The translations under genes were made by a program, and so were the position numbers. Shown piece after piece: positions 1-8,695 of a stretch of 19,067 nucleotides of DNA. How positions within the stretch are numbered: the first letter of the stretch is position 1; each line of letters starts with the position of its first letter. The notes beneath the pieces were generated by a model. It did no database searches. It saw nothing but the letters and a program-made list of their open reading frames with translations, and was not told the origin of the DNA. Source of the stretch: Candidatus Tepidiaquacellales bacterium UBA6667 (GTDB lineage Bacteria; Bacteroidota; Ignavibacteria; Tepidaquicellales; Tepidaquicellaceae); contig DKKL01000035.1 in the NCBI GenBank assembly GCA_002455255.1, positions 132,918-151,984 of the forward strand, given 5' to 3'.

Positions 1-753
1 TCAGAAATCAATTGTAACTTAATTGCTATTGTCTATGATAATACCAATAAATTATTTTTAAGGTCATTTATAAAACCATATTTACTTAAAACTAATACAG
101 TTCAAAGTAATTCATATAACGAAGCTGATTTTAATATAACTCTTAATAATATATTATACTCAGGAAATATTACCAAACCAGCGGGTAGTAATACAAGTGA
201 ATTAGTGGGTGGTTTAAATTTCCTTTCTTATAATAATTTTTGGCAAAATTATTCCTTTGCGGATATTGTTGTAGGTAACACTTATTCTTTTTATGCACCT
301 GATAATCTACCTTTAAATCCAAAATTATTTTTATACTCCAGAACCACAAGCTCAGATTATGATGTACTTTATAATTCTTATATAAGTATTTCAGCTGGGA
401 CGAATATAACAATTCCCGCAGGTCCCAAAGTAACCACTCCAATGTCAAACGGTACGACAATGGGATATGATGATTTCTTTTCCATTGATGAAGGTGGCGG
501 TAATGGAATTTATATGTACAATTTTGATAAACCCGGTCAACAAATCAGAGTTTACTCAAGATCATCTTCAGTCAAAATTCCAAAGTTTATAAATGTAAGT
601 TTAAATTTACAATCTGGCAGTGAATATTATCTATGGCTGGATAAATTATATGGGGTGGAAAATGTTAATGAATTAACCCGATATTCGTTATTTGATCTTA
701 GAAATTTAAATGGACGGGGGACTGCAAATCCGGTTACTTTTAATGCACGGTAA
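1..753 (+). CDS. C-terminal part of an unrecognised exported or surface protein (5' truncated by window edge)
   Basis: The frame is open from base 1, so this is the last 250 codons of a longer gene and its true start lies outside the window. The residues are rich in Asn, Ser, Tyr and Thr, as in extracellular or outer-membrane-associated proteins of this group. I see no transmembrane segment, lipobox or catalytic motif. The opening residues (INCNLIAIVYDNTNK) faintly resemble the end of Omp28-related lipoproteins; this is inference only. No T9SS-type sorting domain is evident at the C-terminus, which ends NPVTFNAR. The last 11 bases overlap the start of the Omp85 gene in another frame, which suggests the two are co-transcribed and translationally coupled. 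Function unknown. Confidence 0.7.
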   Translation, partial: SEINCNLIAIVYDNTNKLFLRSFIKPYLLKTNTVQSNSYNEADFNITLNNILYSGNITKPAGSNTSELVGGLNFLSYNNFWQNYSFADIVVGNTYSFYAPDNLPLNPKLFLYSRTTSSDYDVLYNSYISISAGTNITIPAGPKVTTPMSNGTTMGYDDFFSIDEGGGNGIYMYNFDKPGQQIRVYSRSSSVKIPKFINVSLNLQSGSEYYLWLDKLYGVENVNELTRYSLFDLRNLNGRGTANPVTFNAR

Positions 754-2503
754 ATTTTTAATTTTATTTTTATTATTATTACCTTCAATTTCATTTTCCC
801 AAACAATAATTGAGAAAATAGAGATTGAAGGTAATTCTTTTTTTGATGATGATGAAGTTCTGAATTATTTTGTTTCAAAAAAAAATGGTGTTTTAAATAC
901 GACTCAGCTTCAGGCTGACTTAAAAACACTTCGTACTGTTTATAAAAACAATGGTTTTCTGTTCGTTGATATTTCTTCGCCTGAAATAATCTATACTTCA
1001 GATTCCGCTTATGCAGATGTTAAAATCTTAATCAATGAAAATGAGAATGTAAAAATAGGTGAAATAATATTTTCAGGTAACAAAGCTATTTCTGAAGAAA
1101 AATTATTAACATCTATTGAAACTAAAAAAAACGATATACTTGATAATTCTGTTTTGAATCAGGATTTAGTTTCCATACTGAAATTATACGAAACCTCAGG
1201 TTATCCTTTTGTAAAAGCTAATATTGAAGATATTTCAGTTTATGAACAGGGAGATAAAAATTTTATTTCAATTAAAATATCAATCCAGGAAAACATTAAA
1301 CTGAAAATTAATGAAATTAAAATATCGGGCAATGAGCTGACAAAAAAAAACGTAATTGACAGAGAAATCAGAATAAACAATGACAGCACTGTTACAATCG
1401 AAACTCTTGAAAATATTAAATTTCGATTAGAAAGACTTGGAATTTTTTCCGCAGTCTCTTTCCCAAAAGTTTATGTTAATAAGAGCTCCAAAAAAACCGG
1501 TTTATTAATTGAAGTTAAAGAAGGTAATGCTAATACATTTGATGGAATACTCGGCTATGTCCCTCCCGCAAATGAATCTGAATCAGGATACCTAACCGGA
1601 TTAGTTAATCTATCTTTTAAAAATATTTTCGGAACAGCCCGAAGGCTTGATTTGAAATATCAACAGGAAGTCAGAGAAACTCAGGAGTTGGAATTTAGAT
1701 ACCTTGAACCTTATTTTCTATCTTTCCCATTTAATATAAATTTTGATTTTCTACAGAGAATACAGGATTCAACTTATACAAGAAGAAGAATTAACTTTAA
1801 AGCTGATTATAATTTGACAGATAACTTTACTCTTTCTGCACTCGGTGGTTATGATAGAATTATCCCATCTGACGATTCACTAAATACTTTTGTAATTGCT
1901 GATTCAAGATTGTTCTCTTCAGGTCTTGAATTAAAATATGATTCTCGTAACAATATTTATTTCCCAACTTCCGGAATATTATATAAAACTTTTTATTCTA
2001 TCGGTGATAAAAAAATATTTAATATAGAAAAATTGAATAATCTCGGATTTAAAGATGAATACGTAATTCAAATATATACCGGTGAACTTGAATTTTATTA
2101 TTCTGTTTTTAAACAGTCATCTGTTTTGCTAAAACTTTTTGGAGGAGAAGTGAAAGGTGATAAGCTGGAAGAATCTGATTTATTCAGAATCGGTGGCAAC
2201 AGAAATATCAGAGGATACCGACAAGAACAATTTCTCGCTTCACGTTTAGCATATCTAAATTTTGAACCGCGATTATTCTTAACCGGCAGAAGTTTTGCTT
2301 TTGCTTTTTATGATGCAGGATATTATTTCAGACCTCAGGATGAAATAAATAATATTTCTGAACAAAAAGGATTTTTATTCGGATATGGAATCGGATTAAG
2401 ATTAGAAACAGATTTAGGTTTAATAGGCGTTAGTTATGCACTTGGCAAAGGTGACAGTTTCCTCGATGGTAAAATAAATTTCGGAATTATTACAGATTTC
2501 TAA
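743..2503 (+). CDS. Omp85-family outer-membrane assembly protein (BamA/TamA-like)
   Basis: This is an outer-membrane barrel with periplasmic POTRA domains, a family that inserts or translocates proteins at the outer membrane. The ATG at 743 was chosen over upstream in-frame starts because it gives a clean signal peptide (residues 1-19, cleavage before Gln20). POTRA-like units lie at about 22-100 (IEIEGN), 101-182 (IIFSGN, then LYETSGYPF) and 185-260 (IKISGN, then LERLGIFSAV). The barrel follows from about 265 and contains FRIGGNRNIRGY with Arg490-Gly491-Tyr492, the Omp85 RGF/Y loop-6 motif. The protein ends in Phe, as expected of a barrel beta-signal. At 586 residues with three POTRAs it is shorter than classical five-POTRA BamA, so it may be a TamA-like or accessory paralogue. 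It overlaps the upstream gene by 11 bases. Confidence 0.9.
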   Translation: MHGKFLILFLLLLPSISFSQTIIEKIEIEGNSFFDDDEVLNYFVSKKNGVLNTTQLQADLKTLRTVYKNNGFLFVDISSPEIIYTSDSAYADVKILINENENVKIGEIIFSGNKAISEEKLLTSIETKKNDILDNSVLNQDLVSILKLYETSGYPFVKANIEDISVYEQGDKNFISIKISIQENIKLKINEIKISGNELTKKNVIDREIRINNDSTVTIETLENIKFRLERLGIFSAVSFPKVYVNKSSKKTGLLIEVKEGNANTFDGILGYVPPANESESGYLTGLVNLSFKNIFGTARRLDLKYQQEVRETQELEFRYLEPYFLSFPFNINFDFLQRIQDSTYTRRRINFKADYNLTDNFTLSALGGYDRIIPSDDSLNTFVIADSRLFSSGLELKYDSRNNIYFPTSGILYKTFYSIGDKKIFNIEKLNNLGFKDEYVIQIYTGELEFYYSVFKQSSVLLKLFGGEVKGDKLEESDLFRIGGNRNIRGYRQEQFLASRLAYLNFEPRLFLTGRSFAFAFYDAGYYFRPQDEINNISEQKGFLFGYGIGLRLETDLGLIGVSYALGKGDSFLDGKINFGIITDF

Positions 2504-3895
2504 TCAGTAAATTATAATCTTAAGCGGTTCATAGACAAAATCTCTATGATATAAAAATTTACCAATATCACAGTCCTTACATCTTCCTTTCAAACAATAA
2601 TAATTATATAAATGTATCATACCTTGATTTTCAGACTCAAGTTTAGTTTTGATATCAAGTTCTGATTTTATCACACGTGTTATTTCGTTATCAAAATTTG
2701 ATTTTATACTTTCATAATAATTTAGAACCTGTGATTTAAGTTCTGATTTTTTGAAGGTCATTGCGTATAATAATATTAATGGAATTATAACATTTATTAA
2801 TATATCATTTATCCTCATCTCTCCGATTAATTCGTCTGATTTTGTTTTTTTCTTTTTCCCAAAATTGTAATAAAATATCCAGTAATTGGAAAATTTTATT
2901 TTTTTAAATATCTTGTTTATCTCTTCTTTTACAAATTTATTATTTTCAAATACTGTCACTAATTTTTTAAATAACCCTTCCTGAATTATCTCGTTTAAAA
3001 TTCCTGAAAGATACGCAATTCTTAAAGTAGGGAAATTTACCATTCGCAATCTGAAAAACATCCATTCTGATTTATCCATTGCCTCACTTCCTTTTTTCAA
3101 TGTGAATAATTTCCATCTTGCTGTCAGTTTTTTTGTGTATTCATCGGAACTTCTCAGTTCTTTTAATAATCCACTTTTCCCAAATAGTATCGTATCAATA
3201 TCTGTTAAAGTTAATTTTTTTTGCGTAAATATATCGGTGTCAATGCTACTTGCAAGTTTTAAAAATTGATTTTTATTTTTTGAGTATCCGAGTGCCTCAG
3301 CAGTATAATCAAATAAAACTCGTTCCCAAACCAAAGATTTATTAACATTTAAACCATATGTCGTAAGCTTATATCTCATTCTATCCATTTTGTATTTTAA
3401 TCTCTCATTTGATAATTGCTTTATCCATTCTAATTTAAATTCTTTTCCAATATCCAGATTATCAGGGTAACAGGGAAGTTTGAAGTTATCTCCGGGGTTT
3501 TCTGTAATGTCTTTGTAAATTTTTGAAATTGGTTTTGTGAGAAATTCAGAAAGTATTATGGTAGGAATTTCATTTCTGTCTTTAGATTTTATTTTTTCAT
3601 TTCTTTCGCTTCCCCAAAGACAAACATTTAAAATAACTTTGTTATAATTCCTGTCTTTTTTGTGTTTATGCAGGTTCCAGTCATTTAATCCTCTGTGAAT
3701 TTCAATATCACCTTCAAATATATTATCATTAATTTTTATTTTGGCATTTTTATAATCAGCACCGGCATCAGTATTCTTTTTGCCGTAATCAATAATTGAA
3801 ACTTTTTCATGGTTTATAGTGTGTAAATTATTGTAATACACAGGATCTTCCCAAATCCTGCAAATAAAAGATTCATTCAGGTTTTGTTTTTCCAT
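2504..3895 (-). CDS. DUF2851 family protein
   Basis: The 463-residue protein matches the DUF2851 family by its N-terminal pattern: RIWEDP, then NTDAGADY, then GDIEIHRGLNDWNLHKH, then YNKVILNVCLWG. The family has no established function; it is common in Bacteroidetes-Chlorobi bacteria. There is no signal peptide, so it is probably cytoplasmic. The C-terminus carries His428, Cys434, Cys439 and Cys442 (HLYNYYC....C..C), a possible metal site. The middle is Lys/Asn/Phe-rich, in line with the low GC of the region. It is convergent with the Omp85 gene: its TGA stop directly abuts that gene's TAA with no spacer. It is divergent from the TPR lipoprotein across a 58-base gap that must hold promoters for both. 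Confidence 0.88.
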   Translation of the reverse strand: MEKQNLNESFICRIWEDPVYYNNLHTINHEKVSIIDYGKKNTDAGADYKNAKIKINDNIFEGDIEIHRGLNDWNLHKHKKDRNYNKVILNVCLWGSERNEKIKSKDRNEIPTIILSEFLTKPISKIYKDITENPGDNFKLPCYPDNLDIGKEFKLEWIKQLSNERLKYKMDRMRYKLTTYGLNVNKSLVWERVLFDYTAEALGYSKNKNQFLKLASSIDTDIFTQKKLTLTDIDTILFGKSGLLKELRSSDEYTKKLTARWKLFTLKKGSEAMDKSEWMFFRLRMVNFPTLRIAYLSGILNEIIQEGLFKKLVTVFENNKFVKEEINKIFKKIKFSNYWIFYYNFGKKKKTKSDELIGEMRINDILINVIIPLILLYAMTFKKSELKSQVLNYYESIKSNFDNEITRVIKSELDIKTKLESENQGMIHLYNYYCLKGRCKDCDIGKFLYHRDFVYEPLKIIIY

Positions 3896-3917
3896 TAAAA
3901 TTAATTGTTAATTTTAA

Positions 3918-3925
3918 TAATTTTG
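3918..3925 (+). promoter_or_regulatory. Candidate -7 promoter element for the TPR lipoprotein gene
   Basis: TAATTTTG matches the Bacteroidetes primary-sigma -7 consensus TAnnTTTG exactly and lies 28 bases before the ATG at 3954. No convincing -33 TTG is found at the usual 19-21 base spacing, so the call rests on the -7 element and its position only. Confidence 0.4.
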
Positions 3926-3953
3926 TAATTATACCTAAATTAAAATAAAAAAA

Positions 3954-4595
3954 ATGTTTAGAAATTACTTTAAATTTTTTGCTGTTTTTCTTATTGCGGG
4001 TTTTCTTTCCTCTTGTGGAAATCAGCAACAAACAACAAATAAAACTGAAGATCAATATTTTCAGGAAGCTCAGGTTAAAATTGATGGGAAAAAATTTCCT
4101 GAAGCAATTGCTCTGTATGAAGAATTCATAAAAGCATATCCTAAATCTGAAAAAGTGCACGATGCATACAACAAAATTGCGGGTTATTACATCACAGAAC
4201 TAAAGGATAATCCGAAAGCTATTGAAACCTATAAAACTCATTACAAAAATTATCCGGATTCAAAACAGGGTAAAAATTCTCTTTTTCTCGTGGCGTTCAC
4301 TTATGATGAAGTTTTAAAAGATAAAGATAATGCGATAAAAGCTTATGAAGAATATTTGGTTAAATTTCCGACTGATACTGATCCCAATGAAAAATTTAGT
4401 GAATCTGCAAAAGTGATGCTTGAAAATTTAAAAACCGGTGGCTCAATTGAAGATTTAATCAAAAAAGTTGAATCGCAGAATAATACAACAGGTGATAATA
4501 AAGAAGTTAAGACTACAAACCCTGATGTAAAAATAGAAAAAGTAGAACCTAAATCTGAAACTCCGGATAAAGAAGTAAAAAAAGAAACTAAATAA
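3954..4595 (+). CDS. TPR-repeat lipoprotein, BamD-like
   Basis: The 213-residue protein has a type II signal peptide ending in the lipobox LSSC with Cys21 as the acylated residue, so it is anchored in a membrane facing the periplasm. Residues about 30-160 form TPR-like helical pairs: YFQEAQVKIDGKKFPEAIALY, then AIETYKTHYKNYPDS, then AIKAYEEYLVKFP. This spacing resembles BamD/YbgF-type proteins that act as scaffolds in envelope assembly. The tail (about 165-213) is highly charged with Lys, Glu, Pro and Thr and is probably disordered. It has its own promoter candidate and a strong terminator, so it looks monocistronic. BamD itself is usually longer, so a generic TPR lipoprotein is equally possible. 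Confidence 0.82.
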   Translation: MFRNYFKFFAVFLIAGFLSSCGNQQQTTNKTEDQYFQEAQVKIDGKKFPEAIALYEEFIKAYPKSEKVHDAYNKIAGYYITELKDNPKAIETYKTHYKNYPDSKQGKNSLFLVAFTYDEVLKDKDNAIKAYEEYLVKFPTDTDPNEKFSESAKVMLENLKTGGSIEDLIKKVESQNNTTGDNKEVKTTNPDVKIEKVEPKSETPDKEVKKETK

Positions 4596-4604
4596 AAAAC
4601 TTTT

Positions 4605-4630
4605 AAAACCGCCTTTGGGCGGTTTTTTAT
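4605..4630 (+). terminator. Rho-independent terminator after the TPR lipoprotein gene
   Basis: A 9-bp perfect stem, AAAACCGCC (4605-4613) with GGCGGTTTT (4618-4626), has a TTTG loop and runs into TTTTTTATTTTA. It starts 10 bases after the stop codon. Confidence 0.93.
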
Positions 4631-4645
4631 TTTAAAAATATATTT

Positions 4646-5617
4646 TTGAATCAACCTGACATAAAAAAATATCTTCTCCCCGATGTTGTAGCAAGACTTT
4701 CCAATATGGAACTGAAAGCTAAACTTATGGTCGAAGGATTTATGGCAGGTCTTCATAAATCACCCTATCACGGATTCAGTGTGGAATTTGCCGAACACCG
4801 CCGATATATGCCCGGCGATGATATTAAATTTCTTGATTGGAAAATTTTTGCGAGAACTGACAGGTATTATATAAAACAATTTGAAGAAGAAACAAATTTA
4901 AAATCTTATATACTTCTTGATATAAGTAAATCAATGGATTTCAGTTCATCCGGAAATGTTAATTCTGTTTCGGATAACATTTTCAATAAATTCAAAAAAA
5001 AAGTTTCAGCAAAACCTCAAACTTATATTAAAAAACTTGAATATGGTTCTTACCTTGCGGCTTCTCTTTCTTATATGATGTTGCTTCAAAGAGATGCAAT
5101 TTCTTTAACTACGTATGATGAATCAATTAGGTCTTTTATCCCTCCGCGAGCAACAAATGCAAATCTAAATTCAATTCTTCGGGAATTATCAACTGTTAAT
5201 TCAGTCGGCAAAACAGGGACGGCTAAATCTTTAAATGAAATTGCCTCAAAGATTAAAAGAAAAGGACTTGTGATTGTAATAAGTGATTTGTTTGATAATC
5301 CTTCTGAAGTTGTAAAATCTTTACGTCACTTTCGTTTTAAAGAAAATGAAGTTATTGTATTTCAGATTTTAGATCCTGTTGAAATGAATTTTCTCGAAGG
5401 AAATCCAGTAACGCTTGTTGATATTGAAACTAATGAAGAACTGTTTTCTCAACCTTTTGCGATTCAAAAAGCATATAAAGATACTATCAAAGAATTTCTC
5501 GATAATTATAAAAGAGAATTGAGAAATAACGGTATAGATTATGAAATATTATCTACCGAAATGTCTTTTGATAAAGCTCTTATTAAATATCTTGGTAAAA
5601 GAGCAAAGTTAAATTAA
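4646..5617 (+). CDS. DUF58 / von Willebrand A-like protein
   Basis: DUF58 proteins usually work beside MoxR-type AAA ATPases in envelope-stress or complex-assembly operons (Bat-like). The core is clear: YHGFSVEFAEHRRYMPGDD (about 41-59), then DWKIFARTDRYYIKQFEEETN (64-84). A VWA-type MIDAS-like DISKS follows with Asp92, Ser94 and Ser96. There is no signal peptide or membrane segment, so it is probably cytoplasmic. The start is a TTG at 4646. The first ATG downstream (residue 21) would remove LLPDVVARLSN, a stretch conserved in this family, so I prefer TTG. No Shine-Dalgarno is visible. No moxR gene is adjacent: the gene stands alone between a terminator and a convergent gene, and its TAA overlaps the neighbour's stop in a shared TTAA. 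Confidence 0.9.
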   Translation: MNQPDIKKYLLPDVVARLSNMELKAKLMVEGFMAGLHKSPYHGFSVEFAEHRRYMPGDDIKFLDWKIFARTDRYYIKQFEEETNLKSYILLDISKSMDFSSSGNVNSVSDNIFNKFKKKVSAKPQTYIKKLEYGSYLAASLSYMMLLQRDAISLTTYDESIRSFIPPRATNANLNSILRELSTVNSVGKTGTAKSLNEIASKIKRKGLVIVISDLFDNPSEVVKSLRHFRFKENEVIVFQILDPVEMNFLEGNPVTLVDIETNEELFSQPFAIQKAYKDTIKEFLDNYKRELRNNGIDYEILSTEMSFDKALIKYLGKRAKLN

Positions 5618-6930
5618 TAAGAACGTCTGTTCACATCCCAAATTGGCTCAGTGAGTCTGTAATCTCCAAATCCTGTATTATCCACAAATATAAATCTTCT
5701 GTTAATATCATAATAATCCCATATTTCATAAGGTTTAGAGTTATCTCCGAAAGGTGATCTTTCTATATTTCCCGGATCGCCGAATAAAATATAAACCATT
5801 CCCATATCGGTCTTCCAACCGGGAAAATGAGTTGAATATCTTTCGTTTGAAATTTTGATTCTGTTGTAATAATCAATCATTACCTCATTTTTGGAAGAGT
5901 TTGGTGTAGGATCTTTTGATTTCCAAAACGCTATAAATTCTTTTTCTTTTTCTACTCGAGTTTTTGCATTTCTAAGCTTATCAAACTCTGTCGCATCTGC
6001 TATATAAATGCACTGCTGAATAGCTTCATCTAAATCTTTAATAGTTACAGGCATATCTGTCCACCTGAACATAAAATTTTTATCCGTGATTACAGAATTA
6101 TTTTCTCTGTCAGTTATCTCCAGCGTATAATCTCCTGTCAAAAATTGTTCAGCATTAAATTTTTCTACCTTTTGATTCTTACCTGGTTTAAGTAAGTAGT
6201 CAAATGAACCGCTGGCTATCAGATTTTTCTTTTCGTTATCAATTTTTGTAATTTTATAATCATAAATTTTATTTTCATCTTTCCCTGTTAGATTATTAAT
6301 CTCGTAAAAAATATAAAATTGTTTTATTCCGCCGACATTTTTTGTAACAAGTGGAGTTATTGATTTTTTCCCTTCTGCTCCATCTTCGTAGTTCGAGACT
6401 AACATTACATTGCTGAAATTTATTCCGTCAGGTTCGTTTTCCAATACTTTTATATCGGAACTCTTACTTAATATTTTGCTCGTATTTTTATCTTCAAGTG
6501 TAACTTCAACCTTATATTCACCGGGGGCAATAGAAAAAGATTTTATAATAAATTCTGAATTCCATTTGTTTTTAGTCTTATCATCTTTTTTATAACTTAT
6601 ATTAGAATTATATCTCTCGTTTATTATCGCTCTGTTTTCTTTGTTTATTACTTTTACTATATAATCAATATTTGAAGTGTATTTGTTTTCTGAACTTATA
6701 AATTTGAATTGTAAATTTTCAAGAGGTATTTCAATATATACATCCAATCTGCCTTTCCCATCCGTATCAATCGGATAAAAAATCAGCGGGTCAAAAAAGA
6801 AATATTCTTTTCCATAATTAAGATTTTGAATACTTTGATTCTCTAACTGAGAATAAGATTCTTCCTGCTGGAATAAACCAGTTGCAATTACAAATGAAAT
6901 TGCAAAAATAATTTTGTTTAAATTTTTCAT
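5614..6930 (-). CDS. Secreted GWxTD-domain protein
   Basis: The 438-residue protein has an N-terminal signal peptide (hydrophobic residues about 5-20, probable cleavage near SYSQ at 25-28). The C-terminal 70 residues hold the signature that names the GWxTD domain, PGWKTDMGMVYILFGDPG, with Gly371-Trp372-Lys-Thr-Asp375. PYEIWDYYD and RRFIFVDNTGFGDY follow. The domain is found in Bacteroidetes-Chlorobi, Acidobacteria and relatives; its biochemical role is not established. The middle (about 60-290) is beta-rich, with repeated 'SFDYLLKPG...GDYTLEITD' type strands like periplasmic Ig-fold proteins. It lies 12 bases downstream of rimO on the same strand, so the two are probably one transcript. Export to the periplasm or surface is inferred from the signal peptide. 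Confidence 0.88.
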   Translation of the reverse strand: MKNLNKIIFAISFVIATGLFQQEESYSQLENQSIQNLNYGKEYFFFDPLIFYPIDTDGKGRLDVYIEIPLENLQFKFISSENKYTSNIDYIVKVINKENRAIINERYNSNISYKKDDKTKNKWNSEFIIKSFSIAPGEYKVEVTLEDKNTSKILSKSSDIKVLENEPDGINFSNVMLVSNYEDGAEGKKSITPLVTKNVGGIKQFYIFYEINNLTGKDENKIYDYKITKIDNEKKNLIASGSFDYLLKPGKNQKVEKFNAEQFLTGDYTLEITDRENNSVITDKNFMFRWTDMPVTIKDLDEAIQQCIYIADATEFDKLRNAKTRVEKEKEFIAFWKSKDPTPNSSKNEVMIDYYNRIKISNERYSTHFPGWKTDMGMVYILFGDPGNIERSPFGDNSKPYEIWDYYDINRRFIFVDNTGFGDYRLTEPIWDVNRRSY

Positions 6931-6942
6931 AGAAATCTCTAT

Positions 6943-8250
6943 TTAAATTACCTCGGCGAAGAGGTCAAATTCTTCATAGTCATAAATTCTAACGTTATAA
7001 AATTCACCAATTTTCATTGAACTATTTGTTGGGGAGACAAATATTTCCTGGTCAACTTCAGGGGCGTCTTTGTAACTTCTACCAATGTAATAATCATTTT
7101 CCATTCTGTCAATTAAAACTTTTAGTTCCTTTCCGACAGTATTTTTGTTTTTTTCTTCGGAAATTCTCTTTTGAATCACCAGTAATTCTTTTTGTCGTCT
7201 AAGTTTCTCTTTATACGGTATCCTGTCCGGTATGTTAGCTGCATACGTCCCTTCTTCGTTTGAATATGTAAAAACCCCGAGCCGGTCAAATTTAAAATCA
7301 CTGATATATTCTTTTAACTCTTCAAAGTCCTTTTCCGTTTCATCAGGATATCCCGTTATGAGCGTTGTTCTTATCGCAATTTCAGGAATTTCATTTCTAA
7401 TTTTGTTTAACAAATCCGCCTGTGTTTTTTTGGTTATTCCTCTTCTCATTGATTTTAAAACATCATCTGTTATATGCTGAACAGGAATATCTATATACTT
7501 ACAGATTTTATCGTTATCTCTTATTTCTTTTATGAGTTCATCGGGAAATCGTGAAGGATATGCATACATAAGTCGAATCCATTCTATACCGTTTATATTG
7601 GAAATTTCATTTAATACATTTGCAATATTTCTTTTTTTATCCAAATCAAATCCCCAGTAAGTTGTATCCTGTCCTATGATAATAATTTCTTTAACACCTT
7701 TTGATGCGAGGATTTGTGCTTCTTTCAGAATTTCATCAAGAGGTTTTGATTTGTGTTTACCTCTCATAATCGGGATAGCACAAAATGAACACGGGTTATT
7801 ACATCCTTCTGATATTTTTAAATATGCAAAATGTCGCAGAGTAGAAAGTTCTCTTTCGCCAAGCAGTTCACTTTTGTAATCACAACCAAGTTCATTTAAC
7901 AAACTTATAATTGTATGTTTTTTATCTGTCGCACCAAAATATTTATCAACTTCGGGAATATCTTTCTCGAGTTCAGGTTTATATCTGTCAGAGAGGCATC
8001 CGGTAACATAAACTTTTTTCAGAAGTCCTGCTTCTTTTCTTTTAACAGCTTTAAGAATAGTATTGATTGATTCTTCTTTTGCTTTTTCGATAAATCCGCA
8101 AGTATTAATAATAACATTGTCAGCTTCGTTTTCATCATCCACAATTTGCACATCATTATTTTTCAGTTGAGAAAGAATAAATTCCGAATCAACAAGATTC
8201 TTTGAACAACCCAGAGTAATTAATTTTACTTTATCTTTAGAAACTTTCAT
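6943..8250 (-). CDS. rimO: Ribosomal protein S12 methylthiotransferase RimO
   Basis: RimO is a radical-SAM enzyme that adds a methylthio group to the conserved aspartate of ribosomal protein S12. All expected parts are visible in 435 residues. The N-terminal UPF0004 domain has the three cluster cysteines Cys15 (LGCSKNLVDSE), Cys51 (NTCGF) and Cys85 (VTGCL). The radical-SAM motif is Cys150-x3-Cys154-x2-Cys157 (EGCNNPCSFC), followed by AIPIMRGKH. The C-terminal TRAM-type domain contains VGKELKVLIDR and ends in FDLFAEVI. LGCSKNLVDSE and the short linker favour RimO over MiaB or MtaB. Length is normal for the family. It heads a two-gene minus-strand transcript with the GWxTD gene 12 bases downstream. 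Confidence 0.96.
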   Translation of the reverse strand: MKVSKDKVKLITLGCSKNLVDSEFILSQLKNNDVQIVDDENEADNVIINTCGFIEKAKEESINTILKAVKRKEAGLLKKVYVTGCLSDRYKPELEKDIPEVDKYFGATDKKHTIISLLNELGCDYKSELLGERELSTLRHFAYLKISEGCNNPCSFCAIPIMRGKHKSKPLDEILKEAQILASKGVKEIIIIGQDTTYWGFDLDKKRNIANVLNEISNINGIEWIRLMYAYPSRFPDELIKEIRDNDKICKYIDIPVQHITDDVLKSMRRGITKKTQADLLNKIRNEIPEIAIRTTLITGYPDETEKDFEELKEYISDFKFDRLGVFTYSNEEGTYAANIPDRIPYKEKLRRQKELLVIQKRISEEKNKNTVGKELKVLIDRMENDYYIGRSYKDAPEVDQEIFVSPTNSSMKIGEFYNVRIYDYEEFDLFAEVI

Positions 8251-8428
8251 AAGTATAAAATAATTTAATTAATTTTCAGAAATAAGTTATAAGCGGAGTT
8301 CTTATCCTTACCTCGTTTTGCGACTTGATTCATAAGAAAACTTCAATCTTTTAAAAAAATCCTAAAGAAATAAAAAAATTTTGCATCAATCGTTAAGATG
8401 ATTAGCTTTTACTAGTAGGATAAATGAA

Positions 8429-8460
8429 TTGAAATTAAATCGGAATTTATATTATTTTTA
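8429..8460 (+). promoter_or_regulatory. Candidate promoter for the 71-aa protein / retropepsin cassette
   Basis: TTG (8429-8431), a 21-base spacer, then TATTTTTA (8453-8460) is a 7/8 match to the Bacteroidetes -7 consensus TAnnTTTG. The ATG is at 8472, so the leader would be very short. The AT-rich context makes chance matches likely. Confidence 0.35.
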
Positions 8461-8471
8461 AAAAATCAATT

Positions 8472-8687
8472 ATGGATTACAAAATAGAAGATTTTGAAAA
8501 ATACGAATATTCTGAACCTATAGAAATGTCTGAATTGCTTTCCGAGTATCAAAATAAATGGGTAGTTTTATCATTCGATGAAACAAAAGTATTATCTTCA
8601 TCTGATAAATTGTCAGATTTAAAAGATTACCTCGATAAAGGAATTTTTATGAAAGTCCCCAATATAAACGAGATTTTAATACCTTAA
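8472..8687 (+). CDS. Small acidic protein, DUF5678-like
   Basis: The protein has 71 residues. The second half reads YQNKWVVLSFDETKVLSSSDKLSDLKDYL, then VPNIN, which resembles the DUF5678 pattern (a KWV-A/V-L strand, a 'kVl.sgd.l.dl' turn and helix, and a terminal proline-containing strand). It is strongly acidic, with roughly 16 Asp/Glu against 8 Lys, and has no signal peptide or membrane segment. The retropepsin-like protease begins 8 bases downstream, so the two form a cassette and are probably co-translated. The acidic nature and pairing suggest a partner, substrate or inhibitor of the protease. That is inference; no function is established here. Confidence 0.7.
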   Translation: MDYKIEDFEKYEYSEPIEMSELLSEYQNKWVVLSFDETKVLSSSDKLSDLKDYLDKGIFMKVPNINEILIP

Positions 8688-8695
8688 TTAATTCA

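Noticed and set aside
710..742. Earlier in-frame ATG for the Omp85 gene
   Set aside because: It would add MDGGLQIRLLL before the signal peptide and overlap the upstream gene by 44 bases; the ATG at 743 gives a normal signal peptide.
4614..4648. TTTGG in the terminator loop as a -33 element for the DUF58 promoter
   Set aside because: The spacer to TATTTTTG is 23 bases, longer than usual, and the motif overlaps the start codon; too weak to claim.
4343..4756. Minus-strand open frame of 137 codons
   Set aside because: It runs opposite the lipoprotein and DUF58 genes, both of which have clear family matches; it has no recognisable features.
7017..7879. Several plus-strand open frames of 61-82 codons
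   Set aside because: All lie opposite rimO, which is complete and conserved; they have no features of their own.
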